From NCBI GenBank assembly GCA_944383165.1, contig CALWON010000003.1, positions 1-64,000 of the forward strand: a stretch of 64,000 bases of DNA, in the 5' to 3' direction. A program made the position numbers and the translations under genes. Shown in pieces: positions 45,728-54,362 of the stretch; position 1 is the stretch's first letter; every line of letters begins with the position of its first letter. The stretch is from an uncultured Oscillospiraceae bacterium. Lineage in GTDB: Bacteria > Bacillota > Clostridia > Oscillospirales > Oscillospiraceae. The notes beneath the pieces are model-generated. The model did no database searches. It worked only from the letters and a program-made list of their open reading frames with translations, and was not told where the DNA came from.

Positions 45728-46152
45728 GGGAAGTTTTGTTTATTCATCTTGATAGCGACCAGTCATTAGAGAAGCTTCAGGAGTTGAGAGATTTTTATTT
45801 GGATTCCATTCAAAAAGGCGTTTGTATTTTGCCAGCAGGGGTCAGTTGGGAGGTGGAAATGCTCAGCACATCTCCTGTGGTCAATCAACTGGCAAAAGAG
45901 AGAAAAGCCAAAGGAGATGTCTCACTGCTCAAATCTGTTAGTCACAAAGAAAAGGATGCCATTTTGGAAAAATTGCAACAGTACAGAGAGAAAGTTGGAG
46001 CACCCAGTTTTGCATGTCTGGCTCAGAAATATGGAAAAGGGGATAAGGAATTTAGAGAGGATATTCTAAGAGATTTGTTTTTTTATCGCATCAAAGTCTC
46101 AGACAGGGTGTGGATTAAGTTGGGCGAGGCACTGGAAGCGGAGGGGATTTGA
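45694..46152 (+). CDS. Hypothetical phage protein, 152 aa
   Basis: Unrecognised 152-aa protein, mostly helical and charged (VREVLFIHLDSDQSLEKLQE, then KEKDAILEKLQQYREKVG). The first 35 residues resemble short phage proteins that encode a beta-strand and a fixed-length N-terminal unit. GAAAGGGG lies before the ATG. It overlaps the HUH gene region by a few bases. Confidence 0.6.
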   Translation: MDNAAVHECSVREVLFIHLDSDQSLEKLQELRDFYLDSIQKGVCILPAGVSWEVEMLSTSPVVNQLAKERKAKGDVSLLKSVSHKEKDAILEKLQQYREKVGAPSFACLAQKYGKGDKEFREDILRDLFFYRIKVSDRVWIKLGEALEAEGI

Positions 46153-46157
46153 ACCTC

Positions 46158-46919
46158 ATGAGCAAAACCATAAAGAGAGTCAAAAGTGGCAGACTGGTAT
46201 CTGCTGTTCTGTACTCTATGCCCTCTCCAAGTGACAGCCCAAAGGTCAGACAGCAGAAACAGAAAACCAGCTCACTGGCACGGGAAAAACTCAATGCCAG
46301 AACCTCATTCCAAAAGCTGGAGCGAACCCTGGCAGCCAACTTTTCAGATGGAGATGTATATCTCACGCTGACCTATGATGATAAGCACCTGCCTGACAGT
46401 CGCTCCAAGGCTGTCAGGCGTATCCGCTCTTTCCTTTCTAAATTGAGGGCAGAGAGAAAAAAACGGAAAGAGACATTGAAGTACATTTATGTGACGGAGG
46501 GGAACCATCCAGGGGGACGGCTACACCACCATGTGGTACTGAATGGAACTGGTAAAGACTTACAGGAAATCAGGCGGCTTTGGATTTATGGTGAGAATGT
46601 GGAAATCAGGCGTTTGAAATTCCATCGTGATTATACTTATGAGGATTTGGCAAGCTATCTGACCAAGGAACCAAGAGATTGGGGGCACCCAAAAGTAGGG
46701 GAACGGACATGGACTCCGTCGGTGGGACTTGCAAAACCTGTGGTGGAGACAGAAACAGTGTCTGACTACCTCACATTGACTGCACCACCGGAAGCAATCA
46801 TCCTTGCAAAAGAAGGACCAGTTATGACAGTCTTTGGTGAGTTTACATGGATTAAATATTTGTTGCCAGAAATACCCAAAAAGACAAAGCGGGCAAGACG
46901 GCAGAGGAAGAAAGAATAG
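46158..46919 (+). CDS. HUH-family rolling-circle Rep-like endonuclease
   Basis: A 253-aa basic protein with all three HUH motifs: motif 1 VYLTLTYDD (68-75), motif 2 RLHHHVVLNG with His123-125, and motif 3 EDLASYLTKEP with the catalytic Tyr167. This is the pattern of the inovirus G2P/microvirus replication proteins and related plasmid Reps, which nick DNA and link to the 5' end. The C-terminus is very basic. A TTG at 46149 is an alternative start. It lies between phage replication/partition genes and the packaging genes, with a hairpin-rich candidate nick region at 45384-45520. Confidence 0.82.
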   Translation: MSKTIKRVKSGRLVSAVLYSMPSPSDSPKVRQQKQKTSSLAREKLNARTSFQKLERTLAANFSDGDVYLTLTYDDKHLPDSRSKAVRRIRSFLSKLRAERKKRKETLKYIYVTEGNHPGGRLHHHVVLNGTGKDLQEIRRLWIYGENVEIRRLKFHRDYTYEDLASYLTKEPRDWGHPKVGERTWTPSVGLAKPVVETETVSDYLTLTAPPEAIILAKEGPVMTVFGEFTWIKYLLPEIPKKTKRARRQRKKE

Positions 46920-46983
46920 ACCTTTTCTATTCTTTTCAGGCTTGGGGGTAAGTATATCTTCTTTCATTCTAATAAGAAAGTAG

Positions 46984-47190
46984 GTGCAAATATTGAAAAA
47001 TGCGTTGGAGTGTAGTAAAATAGAAACAGTGGCTGGTTGGGTCAGATGTCCAAAGTGTGGAGATAGGCGTTTGCTGAGAGTGACCGACAGCACAGAGGCA
47101 AGGAACCTGATTGTCTATTGCCGAAAATGTAAAACAGAATTAACCCTGACTATCACAAGGGGCCAGAGCATTCAGTGCCAGAGCCAGTGA
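46984..47190 (+). CDS. Small zinc-ribbon protein (cysteine-rich KTR type), 68 aa
   Basis: A 68-aa protein with two CxxC pairs, VRCPKCGDRRLLR and VYCRKCKTELTLT, spaced as in a zinc ribbon. It matches the cysteine-rich KTR family seen in mobile elements of Firmicutes and is analogous in look to phage Com proteins. The start is GTG 46984 or a nearby TTG; the ribosome site is weak. A role in nucleic acid binding is likely but unproven. Confidence 0.7.
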   Translation: MQILKNALECSKIETVAGWVRCPKCGDRRLLRVTDSTEARNLIVYCRKCKTELTLTITRGQSIQCQSQ

Positions 47191-47552
47191 TTTCACCGAA
47201 AGGTGGGAGAGCTGGAACTGGCACTTTTCTTTTTGTCAGGAGGTGATAGCCTGGGGACAAAAGAGCCAGAAACGCTGGTGTGTAGGTACTTTCTGAGATT
47301 TTTTCCTATGCGGGGCAGCGAAGGCGCAGATAAAAACCATGAAAAATTAGAAAAAAATTACCCTGTTTCGTTACGAAATCAAAGGGAAAAGCCAGAAAAA
47401 ATAAGATGCTCCCCCTAAGGGGAGAAGGATCACAGGTCAAAACTCAAAAAACGAAATGCCCCAGACGCAGGAAAACGAAATCCAGCAGCTGTCTGCACCT
47501 ACCGCCGTCCGGCAGGTTGAAAGGCTGCAAACCAAGATGGGAGGTGATGCCA
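47191..47552. other. Gap before the terminase genes; candidate cos region
   Basis: This 362-bp stretch has no convincing gene with good signals. It holds TTTCGT-T-ACGAAA (47366-47378) enclosed by CCCT/AAGGG, and CTCCCC-CTAA-GGGGAG (47407-47424). A 47-codon frame (47456-47599) lacks a clear ribosome site. Because the large terminase is of the lambda GpA (cos) type, the packaging site would be expected here, just before terS; I cannot point to the nick site. Confidence 0.4.
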
Positions 47553-48116
47553 ATGGGCAAAGCGAAGAGAGCAGCCGACACATTGAGCGAGGTACCTGAG
47601 TGGGCAAACTCCACCGCCATTGCTAAGCTCATCGGCAAAGGCGTAAGACGGGTGCAGCAGCTGACACAGGATGGGATACTGGTCACAGAAGTGCCACCTG
47701 ATGGTAGAGCGAGAAAGTACCGCACCTGTGAGACTATCCAGCGTTACATTGCCCATGAAATAAAAAAATCCAGAAGTTCTGGTGACGGTACACGGCAAAA
47801 AGAGCTGGAGCTGAAAAAGCTGGAGGCAGAGGTGGAGCTGAAAGAGAGCCAAGGGCAGCTTCACAGGCTGAAAACAGCAATTGCTGAGGGAAAATATCTG
47901 GATAGTGTACAGGCAGGAGAGGAACTGGCAGAGTTTATGGAGGTTTTCCGCAACTTTGTCCATGCAATCCCAACCCGTATGGCAGGCAGTCTCCATGGAA
48001 CCGTGGATGCGGTCACAGTGCGAGCCATAGAAAAGACTATGCGGGATGAACTGGACAGTATGCTTGCATCCTTTGTGACTGCTGCCAGCTCCATCCATAG
48101 GGAGGGTAATCCATGA
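47553..48116 (+). CDS. terS: Terminase small subunit-like protein
   Basis: A 187-aa protein. An N-terminal Nu1-type winged helix (about 15-60: VPEWANSTAIAKLIGKGVRR, VQQLTQDGILVTEV) binds the packaging site. A charged coiled coil follows (about 80-115, RQKELELKKLEAEVELKE), then a C-terminal region for oligomerisation and TerL contact. The frame is open to 47406, but GGGAGG 8 nt before ATG 47553 fixes the start. Its stop overlaps the terL start. Confidence 0.85.
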   Translation: MGKAKRAADTLSEVPEWANSTAIAKLIGKGVRRVQQLTQDGILVTEVPPDGRARKYRTCETIQRYIAHEIKKSRSSGDGTRQKELELKKLEAEVELKESQGQLHRLKTAIAEGKYLDSVQAGEELAEFMEVFRNFVHAIPTRMAGSLHGTVDAVTVRAIEKTMRDELDSMLASFVTAASSIHREGNP

Positions 48117-49933
48117 GGGCATACCGACAAAAGCCATACACAGTAGCCCCATGGATTCTGCCAGCCATTGAAGTTCTGCGACCACGGGAGCGGCTCACTG
48201 TGTCCCAGTGGGCAGAGCGGTATCGGGTGCTGGATAAAAACTCTGCCATGCCAGGTGGGTGGCGTAATACAGTCACACCCTACTTGGTGGGCATTATGGA
48301 CGCATTCCAAGAGCCTGATATAGAGAAGATTGTCTTTGTAAAACCAACGCAGGTGGGCGGTACTGCCACTATGGAGAACATGCTGGGGTACATTATCAGC
48401 GAGGACCCTGCTCCCAGCATGGTGGTCTATCCCTCTGACAAACTGGTGGAATCCACAGTAGAGGCACGTATTGAGCCGATGATTGAGAACAGTGCACCAC
48501 TGGTAGCGAAGTACAAAAAACGGGAAAGCACCGCTCTCCGGCTAAAATTTATTTCCATGTTCCTCTACTTGACCGGAGCCAACAGCCCTGCCAACTTGGC
48601 AAGTAAAGCCATCCGCTATCTGTTTCTGGACGAGGTGGACAAGTATCCCGGGGCCTCAAAAAAGGAAGCTGACCCTGTATCCCTTGCCATAGAACGTACA
48701 AAAACCTTTGTTACCAACCGCAAAATCTATATGGCGTCCACACCAACAGTCAAGTCCGGTCATATCTGGAGAGCCAAAGAGGGGGCAGAGGAGGAGAGAC
48801 ACTATTTTGTGCCGTGCCCACACTGCCAAAATGACATTGAACTTAAATTCATGCAGTTGAAGTGGCCAAGCAAGGATGATGTGCCACTGGAGGCAGACCG
48901 AGCGGCCAGAGCGACATATGTCTGCCAGGAATGTGACTGCATCATTGAGGAACGGAACAAAATGGATATGCTGCGTAGGGGAAAGTGGAAGGCAGTCCGC
49001 ACCAGCAGCACCAGACCAACCAGTGTAGTATTCTGGCTGAACACTTTGTACTCCCCGTTTACTTCCTTTGCTGAGATTGCAAAAGAATTTATGGCCAGTA
49101 AAGATGACCCCGAAAAACTCCAGAACTTTGTCAACTCGTGGCTGGCTGAGCCATGGGAGGACACCAATCTGAAAACCAATGCCGAGATGGTGCTGGAGCG
49201 TCAGACCGATGTGCCAGAGTGGGTGCTGCCAGAGTGGACAAAGCTAGTGACAGCTGGTGTAGATGTGCAGGAGAACTGCCTCTATTGGAGTATTCGGGCA
49301 TGGGGTGACTATATGACCAGCCAGAATGTGGCACATGGGCAGGCGTTGTCTTTTGAACAGATTGAGGACATCATGAACATGAAACTGGGCAAAGCCTCTG
49401 GGGAAACAATGCTCATTCAGTTGGCACTGATAGACAGCGGAGACCAAACAGATGAGGTTTATGAGTTTTGTTATAAGAATTCTGATTGGGCATTGCCCAG
49501 CAAGGGTATGGACACCATGCTCTCCCATTATCGTCTGTCTACCATCAACAAAACCGGAAGTATTGCCAATGGTATGAACTTGGTACTGATGGACGTGGGA
49601 AAGTATAAAAGCCAGATTGCAGCACGGATGAAAAGACCAAACGGGAGAGGTTCTTGGATGGTACATCGTGACTGTGATATGGACTATGCCACACAGGTGA
49701 CGGCAGAACATCAGGTGGTAGAGCGAAAAAACGGCAAAGAAATCAAGCGGTGGGTGAAGAAAAGCACCCATGCGGACAACCACTATCTGGACTGTGAGGT
49801 AGGGGCTGCCGCTGCTGCGGATTTGTTGGGGGTAAGAACCCTGTTTTTACGGGAGAAAGAAGAAACAAAACAGGCAAAACCCACAAAACCAAAAGAGGAG
49901 TCGTGGGTAGAGCAAAATGATACTTGGGTTTAG
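48113..49933 (+). CDS. terL: Terminase large subunit, lambda GpA type
   Basis: A 606-aa packaging motor and nuclease. The N-terminal ATPase has a Walker A-like KPTQVGGTATM (near 75-85), Walker B LFLDEVDKYPG (near 170) and a zinc-finger-like CPHCQ...CQEC cluster (about 235-275) typical of GpA-like terminases. The C-terminal half is the nuclease, with VTAGVDVQENCLYW and LIDSGDQTDEVYEF supplying metal-binding Asp residues. GpA-type terminases cut at cos sites. Length is standard. Confidence 0.94.
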   Translation: MRAYRQKPYTVAPWILPAIEVLRPRERLTVSQWAERYRVLDKNSAMPGGWRNTVTPYLVGIMDAFQEPDIEKIVFVKPTQVGGTATMENMLGYIISEDPAPSMVVYPSDKLVESTVEARIEPMIENSAPLVAKYKKRESTALRLKFISMFLYLTGANSPANLASKAIRYLFLDEVDKYPGASKKEADPVSLAIERTKTFVTNRKIYMASTPTVKSGHIWRAKEGAEEERHYFVPCPHCQNDIELKFMQLKWPSKDDVPLEADRAARATYVCQECDCIIEERNKMDMLRRGKWKAVRTSSTRPTSVVFWLNTLYSPFTSFAEIAKEFMASKDDPEKLQNFVNSWLAEPWEDTNLKTNAEMVLERQTDVPEWVLPEWTKLVTAGVDVQENCLYWSIRAWGDYMTSQNVAHGQALSFEQIEDIMNMKLGKASGETMLIQLALIDSGDQTDEVYEFCYKNSDWALPSKGMDTMLSHYRLSTINKTGSIANGMNLVLMDVGKYKSQIAARMKRPNGRGSWMVHRDCDMDYATQVTAEHQVVERKNGKEIKRWVKKSTHADNHYLDCEVGAAAAADLLGVRTLFLREKEETKQAKPTKPKEESWVEQNDTWV

Positions 49934-49947
49934 GGGGGATTTGTGAT

Positions 49948-50175
49948 TTGACAAGTGATAAGAGAGAGTTGCAGATGCAGTTGGAACAGGTCAATCAAGC
50001 CATTGCCAGTGTGTTGGCAGGTGGTCAGTCCTATTCCATTGGTGGACGTCAGCTGACCAGAGCCAACTTGTCGGATTTGATTTCTATGAGAAATGATCTG
50101 GAGGGGAAGCTCTCCCTGACTCAAGCTTCTCACCTTCTGGACAGTACTGCGGTGGCAGTCTTTGAAGGGCGGTGA
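49948..50175 (+). CDS. Head-tail joining protein, gpW/DUF6148-like
   Basis: A 75-aa helical protein (LQMQLEQVNQAIASVLAGGQ, then SYSIGGRQLTRANLSDLISM) of the gpW/DUF6148 type that sits between terminase and portal genes. In lambda, gpW closes the portal channel. Start TTG 49948 is chosen because GGGGGG lies 8 nt upstream; the open frame reaches 49924. Confidence 0.75.
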   Translation: MTSDKRELQMQLEQVNQAIASVLAGGQSYSIGGRQLTRANLSDLISMRNDLEGKLSLTQASHLLDSTAVAVFEGR

Positions 50176-50179
50176 CACA

Positions 50180-51622
50180 GTGGGCTTTTTCAGTCGGCTG
50201 TTGGAGAAAGTCTCCGTTTGGCGGCACTATGATGCAGCCAGCTGTGGGAGACAGAATGCAGGGTGGCGGGCATGGAATGAGAGTGCAGAACTGACGGACC
50301 GCTTTAGTCGTGATGTGGTGAGAGCCAGAGCCAGAGATTTAGAGCGAAACAGTGATATTGCTCAGGCGATTCTACATGCCTATAAGCGGAATGTGGTAGG
50401 AAAAGGTTACACCCTGAGAGCCAAGACCAGTAAGGAGGAGCTGAATAAAAGGCTGGAACAACTGTGGAAGCAGTGGACAAAAGCAAGAAACTGTGATGTG
50501 ACAGGGGAGCAGTCCTTAAATCAGATTCTACGGATGGCAGTGGAGCGGAAGCGAGTGGACGGCGGTATGCTGTTTGTGTATCGGTATACCAAAGAGGGGA
50601 TTGTCCCCTTCCAGCTACAGCTATTCGAGGTGGATGAGCTGGACAGCAACCAGACCACACCCAAATATAAAGGGAACCGTGTGGTGGGCGGTGTGGAGTA
50701 CAACCAGTATCGCAAGCCTGTGGGCTACTGGATTCGTCAGTATGATATGGAAGGGTATCAGGTATTAGACCCAATTTGGCTGCCAGCAAAGGATGTATAT
50801 TTCTATAAATCAAAACGCAGACCTTCCCAGCTGCGTGAAATGTCAGACCTGACCCCAACTATTACCAGAGTTCGAGATGCCAATGAGTTTATCACTGCGG
50901 TCAGCGTGAAAGAGCGGATTGCAGCCTGCCTTGCCGTGTTTATCAAGAGAGCGGTACCTGCATCAGGACTGGGGCGAGGGTTTCGCTCAGAGGAAGGCAA
51001 GGTGGATTATGAGGGAGTAAAGATCACGCCAGGCATGGTGAAGGAGATGGGGGCAGGAGATGGAATTGAGGTGGTTGATCCACGCAATGCTGGTACCGAT
51101 GCCTCCAGCTTCCTGAAGGTGCAGCAGACACTGATTGCTTCAGGACAGGGATTGAGCTATGAGACAGTGAGCCGTGATATGAGTGGTGCTACCTATTCTT
51201 CTGCCCGTCAAAATGCCATTGAGGATGAATCCACCTATGCAGAAGATGTGGAACTGCTTATGGATTTGCTCTCTGAGGTCTATGAGCAGTTTGTGATTTC
51301 TGCTGTTCTGGCTGGAAAAGTTGAGATTCCAGACTTTTGGCAGAATAAAACAGATTATTTGGCTCATAGTTGGGTGAAGCCACCGAAAAAGTGGATTGAC
51401 CCTACAAAAGAGAGCAATGCGTACAAAATCGCACTGCAATCTGGTCAAAAAACCTTTCAGGATGTGTGTGCCGAGCAGGGTAAGGACTGGAAGGAGGCTG
51501 TTGATGAGATGGCAGAGGTTTTGAAATATGGACGTGAGGTCGGAATTGAATTAGGAGGTGTTATGTTTGGCAACGGTACAACAGCAGCAAAGGAAAACAC
51601 AATCACCACAGTTGACCCGTAG
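50180..51622 (+). CDS. Portal protein, lambda gpB type
   Basis: A 480-aa portal that forms the dodecameric vertex for DNA passage. Signatures: RFSRDVVRARARDLERNSDIA near the N-terminus, AIRAYKRNVVGKGY-like LHAYKRNVVGKGYTLRA, DELDSNQTTPKYKGNRVVGGVE and the SGATYSSARQNAIEDESTY stem region. This is the lambda-type portal family. The start is probably GTG 50180 with GGGCGGTG upstream. It overlaps the protease gene by about 55 nt. Confidence 0.92.
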   Translation: MGFFSRLLEKVSVWRHYDAASCGRQNAGWRAWNESAELTDRFSRDVVRARARDLERNSDIAQAILHAYKRNVVGKGYTLRAKTSKEELNKRLEQLWKQWTKARNCDVTGEQSLNQILRMAVERKRVDGGMLFVYRYTKEGIVPFQLQLFEVDELDSNQTTPKYKGNRVVGGVEYNQYRKPVGYWIRQYDMEGYQVLDPIWLPAKDVYFYKSKRRPSQLREMSDLTPTITRVRDANEFITAVSVKERIAACLAVFIKRAVPASGLGRGFRSEEGKVDYEGVKITPGMVKEMGAGDGIEVVDPRNAGTDASSFLKVQQTLIASGQGLSYETVSRDMSGATYSSARQNAIEDESTYAEDVELLMDLLSEVYEQFVISAVLAGKVEIPDFWQNKTDYLAHSWVKPPKKWIDPTKESNAYKIALQSGQKTFQDVCAEQGKDWKEAVDEMAEVLKYGREVGIELGGVMFGNGTTAAKENTITTVDP

Positions 51623-52175
51623 CATGGGGCAAATTGTCTTCAGAGCGGAGGATGGAGAGAGCCGAAAGAGAATACTGAGTTTTTCCAGTGAAACTCCTGT
51701 ACGCAGATGGTTTGGAGCGGAAATCCTTGACCACACAGAGGGTGCAGCGAATTTACAGCGACTCAATGAGGTAGGTGTACTGCTCTTTAACCACGATACG
51801 TCCAAGGTGCTGGGGAAAGTGTTGCGAGCCTGGGTGGAAAATGGACGTGGTATGGCAGAGGTGGAGTTTGACACCGATGAGGAAGCAGAGAAAATTTTTC
51901 AGAAGGTCAAGTCAGGCACATTGAAAACTACCTCTGTCCGTGCATCTGTGGAGAGCTGGGAGGAAGTCCCAGTTGGTAAGGTGTCCAATGATGGACGATT
52001 CAAGGGACCTTGCAGTGTGGCAAAGAAGTGGACCCCTATGGAGATTTCGCTGGTATCTGTCCCAGCCGATGCCAGTGTGGGTGTGGGGCGTTCTCAATGG
52101 GGAGAAAGTTGTATGGGCTTATATGAGAGACAGATTCAAGTCAATCAAAATAGACAGAGTATTGCACAGCAATAA
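51567..52175 (+). CDS. Prohead maturation protease-like protein
   Basis: A 202-aa protein of the caudoviral prohead serine protease class. It has the conserved histidine in VLLFNHDTSKVLGKV and a candidate serine in LKTTSVRASVESWEEV, followed by KKWTPMEISLVSVPADASVGVG, the typical end of the domain. It processes the capsid precursor or scaffold. Start TTG 51567 is favoured by AGGAGGTG 6 nt upstream; GTG 51558 is possible. Position between portal and capsid supports the call. Confidence 0.85.
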   Translation: MATVQQQQRKTQSPQLTRSMGQIVFRAEDGESRKRILSFSSETPVRRWFGAEILDHTEGAANLQRLNEVGVLLFNHDTSKVLGKVLRAWVENGRGMAEVEFDTDEEAEKIFQKVKSGTLKTTSVRASVESWEEVPVGKVSNDGRFKGPCSVAKKWTPMEISLVSVPADASVGVGRSQWGESCMGLYERQIQVNQNRQSIAQQ

Positions 52176-52180
52176 ATCAA

Positions 52181-52197
52181 GTGTTCAACTTGAACAC
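52181..52197. repeat. Dispersed 17-bp palindrome, copy 4 (upstream of the capsid gene)
   Basis: GTGTTCAACTTGAACAC, 22 nt upstream of the capsid start codon, in the 44-nt gap after the protease stop. Confidence 0.85.
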
Positions 52198-52219
52198 TTC
52201 AATTAAAGGAGGATTGCCA

Positions 52220-53686
52220 ATGGATTTCAAGGAAATGATTGCAGAACAGCAGAGCATTCTGGATACAGCCAGAAGCCAGATGCGTGAGTTGACACCGGAG
52301 GAAGTTGCTCATTTTGACAGCTTGCAGAGGAGCATTGATGCAGGTCAACTCAACCAAAGTGTGAATACAGCAGAAATGGAGGCTGTCAAAAACGAGAGAA
52401 AGCGAATGCAGGAAATTTTTGCCCTGTGCCGTGATGCGGATGTAGACCCAAACAAGTACATCGAAGATGGTAGTGACTTGAACACAGTACGAAAGGCAAT
52501 TCTTGACCAGCTGCTCCAACGTGGGGCACCCATTCCCCGTGGTATGAAGCCGGATGAGGAGGACACCTTCCGATCTGATGCGGTCAACTCCCTGCTGATG
52601 CGGTCCGGTGTGCCTGTGGAGAACCCCAGCAAAGATGCAGAATCTCTGCGAGAACTGTCCCTGCGTGACATGGCAATTGAGTGTCTGGTGCGTTCTGGTG
52701 AGGGGACCACCACTTCACTGCTGCGGATGGGCAAAAATGAGTTGTACGACAATCTGGTGCGTCAATTCTTCAATCCAACTGCTGCATTTCCTGCCATTTT
52801 GGACAATGCCATCAAAAAGAATATTGTCCACGCATACAACCATGTACCAACCACCTTCCAGCTATGGACAAGTAAAGGCAGTGTCGCAGATTTTAAGCCA
52901 ACCAAAGACCATAGTTATCTGGCTGGTGGAGCGGGGGACTTTTTGTTGGTGGGTGAAAATGGAGAATTGAAAGGCTCCATCCCTAAGACAGATTTGGTGC
53001 CACAGCGCAAAGTGGATACTTATGGTCGGCAGTTTTCCATGAGCCGTCAAGCCTTTATCAATGATGATGTGGGATTTATGACGGAACTGCCCAGCCTCTA
53101 TGCCAGAAGTGCAAAAAGAACCATCAACAAACAGGTCTATCAGATTCTGGTGGACAACCCTGCTATTTTCGATGGTGTTGCACTCTTTGATACTGCCCAT
53201 GGAAATTTGGTAGAGAGTGGAGCAGCTCCCGATGTGGAGAATATGCAGAAAATGATGCTAATGCTTCTGAGTCAGAAAGACCCATTTGGGGATTCCATTA
53301 TGGTGCAGCCCAAGTATGTGGTTGTTCCAGTTGGATATGGGTTCCTGATGTCCCAGCTGCTCAATACTGCTGTGATTGATGTAGAGGGCATTGGTTCTCA
53401 TACTGCAAATGCTCTGTACCAATACCGCAATCAGTTGCAGGTGGTCGAAGAGGGTACAATCAATGCCCTGAGCAGTGAAAATCCAATGCCCTGGTTTATG
53501 GTAGGCGACACGAGCTATGCCAAGAGCATTCAAGTGGATTATCTGAATGGACAGGAAACTCCCACCATTCGCCGTTCTGAAGTGCCAGGCAAGCTGGGTT
53601 ATGTGTGGGATATCTATCTGGACTGGGGTATTACAGCTCTGGACTTTAGAGGGATTACCAAGAATCCAGGCGTTGCAATGAAGTGA
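52220..53686 (+). CDS. Major capsid protein
   Basis: A 488-aa protein. The N-terminal ~120 residues are charged and helical (EMIAEQQSILDTARSQMREL), like a scaffolding or delta domain removed in maturation. The rest is a shell domain with KVDTYGRQFSMSRQAFINDD, LFDTAHGNLVESGA and a C-terminal EVPGKLGYVWDIYLDWGITALD block, as in Mu gpT/lambda-like major head proteins. ATG 52220 with AAAGGAGG upstream. The 17-bp palindrome directly precedes its ribosome site. Confidence 0.9.
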   Translation: MDFKEMIAEQQSILDTARSQMRELTPEEVAHFDSLQRSIDAGQLNQSVNTAEMEAVKNERKRMQEIFALCRDADVDPNKYIEDGSDLNTVRKAILDQLLQRGAPIPRGMKPDEEDTFRSDAVNSLLMRSGVPVENPSKDAESLRELSLRDMAIECLVRSGEGTTTSLLRMGKNELYDNLVRQFFNPTAAFPAILDNAIKKNIVHAYNHVPTTFQLWTSKGSVADFKPTKDHSYLAGGAGDFLLVGENGELKGSIPKTDLVPQRKVDTYGRQFSMSRQAFINDDVGFMTELPSLYARSAKRTINKQVYQILVDNPAIFDGVALFDTAHGNLVESGAAPDVENMQKMMLMLLSQKDPFGDSIMVQPKYVVVPVGYGFLMSQLLNTAVIDVEGIGSHTANALYQYRNQLQVVEEGTINALSSENPMPWFMVGDTSYAKSIQVDYLNGQETPTIRRSEVPGKLGYVWDIYLDWGITALDFRGITKNPGVAMK

Positions 53687-53701
53687 GGAGGAAACGGTAG
53701 T

Positions 53702-54028
53702 ATGAATGCAGTGTATTGGCAGAAAGGCGAGACGTTAGATTACACACCAGAGGAGACAGTGTCCTTTGGCTCTGTGGTCAATCTGACCACCCGTATTGGG
53801 ATTGCAGCAGAGGACATTCCAGCCAACACAAAAGGCTCTGTACAGATGGAAGGTGTTTTTGCACTGACCAAGGCTCCCAGTGAGAGCATTGCACTGGGGG
53901 CAGCCGTCTACTATGTGGCAGAAAGTGACCACATCACAGCCACGCAAGGGGCAAATGTGCCAGCTGGGTATGCGGTGCAAAAGGCAGAGACAGAAGATAC
54001 CACTGTACTGGTGAAACTACTGGGATAA
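53702..54028 (+). CDS. DUF2190 family head protein (decoration/stabilisation)
   Basis: A 108-aa beta-rich protein with the DUF2190 pattern (YWQKGETLDYTPEETVSFG, AEDIPANTKGSVQMEGVFAL, SIALGAAVYY). Members follow capsid genes and act as capsid decoration or trimming proteins. Start ATG preceded by GAGGAGG. Confidence 0.85.
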   Translation: MNAVYWQKGETLDYTPEETVSFGSVVNLTTRIGIAAEDIPANTKGSVQMEGVFALTKAPSESIALGAAVYYVAESDHITATQGANVPAGYAVQKAETEDTTVLVKLLG

Positions 54029-54038
54029 GGAGAGCGGG

Positions 54039-54362
54039 ATGAAATTGATTGCAACCCGTCCTGTGCTGTACATGGGGCGAACCTATCATCAGGGAGATGT
54101 TCTTCCTGCCTATGATAAAGCTATGGTAGCTGCGTGGCTGCGTGCTGGCAGTGCCATTGAGAGGACAGCTTCCGTTTTAAACGAAGTTCCACAGTCAGAT
54201 GAGAACTATGATACAAACTATCTGGAACAGTGTACAAAGGATGAATTGGAGGCAATTGCAAAAACGCTGGGAATTGCTGTTCCCAAAGGGGCAACCAAGG
54301 CACAGCTAGTGGAACTGATTGAAAAAAATCAGAAGAACACAAAAGGGGAGGGGGGTGCCTGA
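54039..54362 (+). CDS. Phage head-region protein with a C-terminal SAP/HeH-like segment, 107 aa
   Basis: A 107-aa protein. The N-terminus (MKLIATRPVLYMGRTYHQGD) is beta-rich. The last 40 residues (CTKDELEAIAKTLGIAV, KGATKAQLVELIEKN) form a helix-extension-helix like those of HeH/SAP DNA-binding motifs. It lies between the decoration protein and the head-tail connector genes. Function unknown. Confidence 0.65.
   Translation: MKLIATRPVLYMGRTYHQGDVLPAYDKAMVAAWLRAGSAIERTASVLNEVPQSDENYDTNYLEQCTKDELEAIAKTLGIAVPKGATKAQLVELIEKNQKNTKGEGGA

Noticed and set aside
47203-47418. 71-codon plus-strand frame before the terminase
   Set aside because: No ribosome site, no recognisable pattern, and it overlaps palindromic non-coding sequence.
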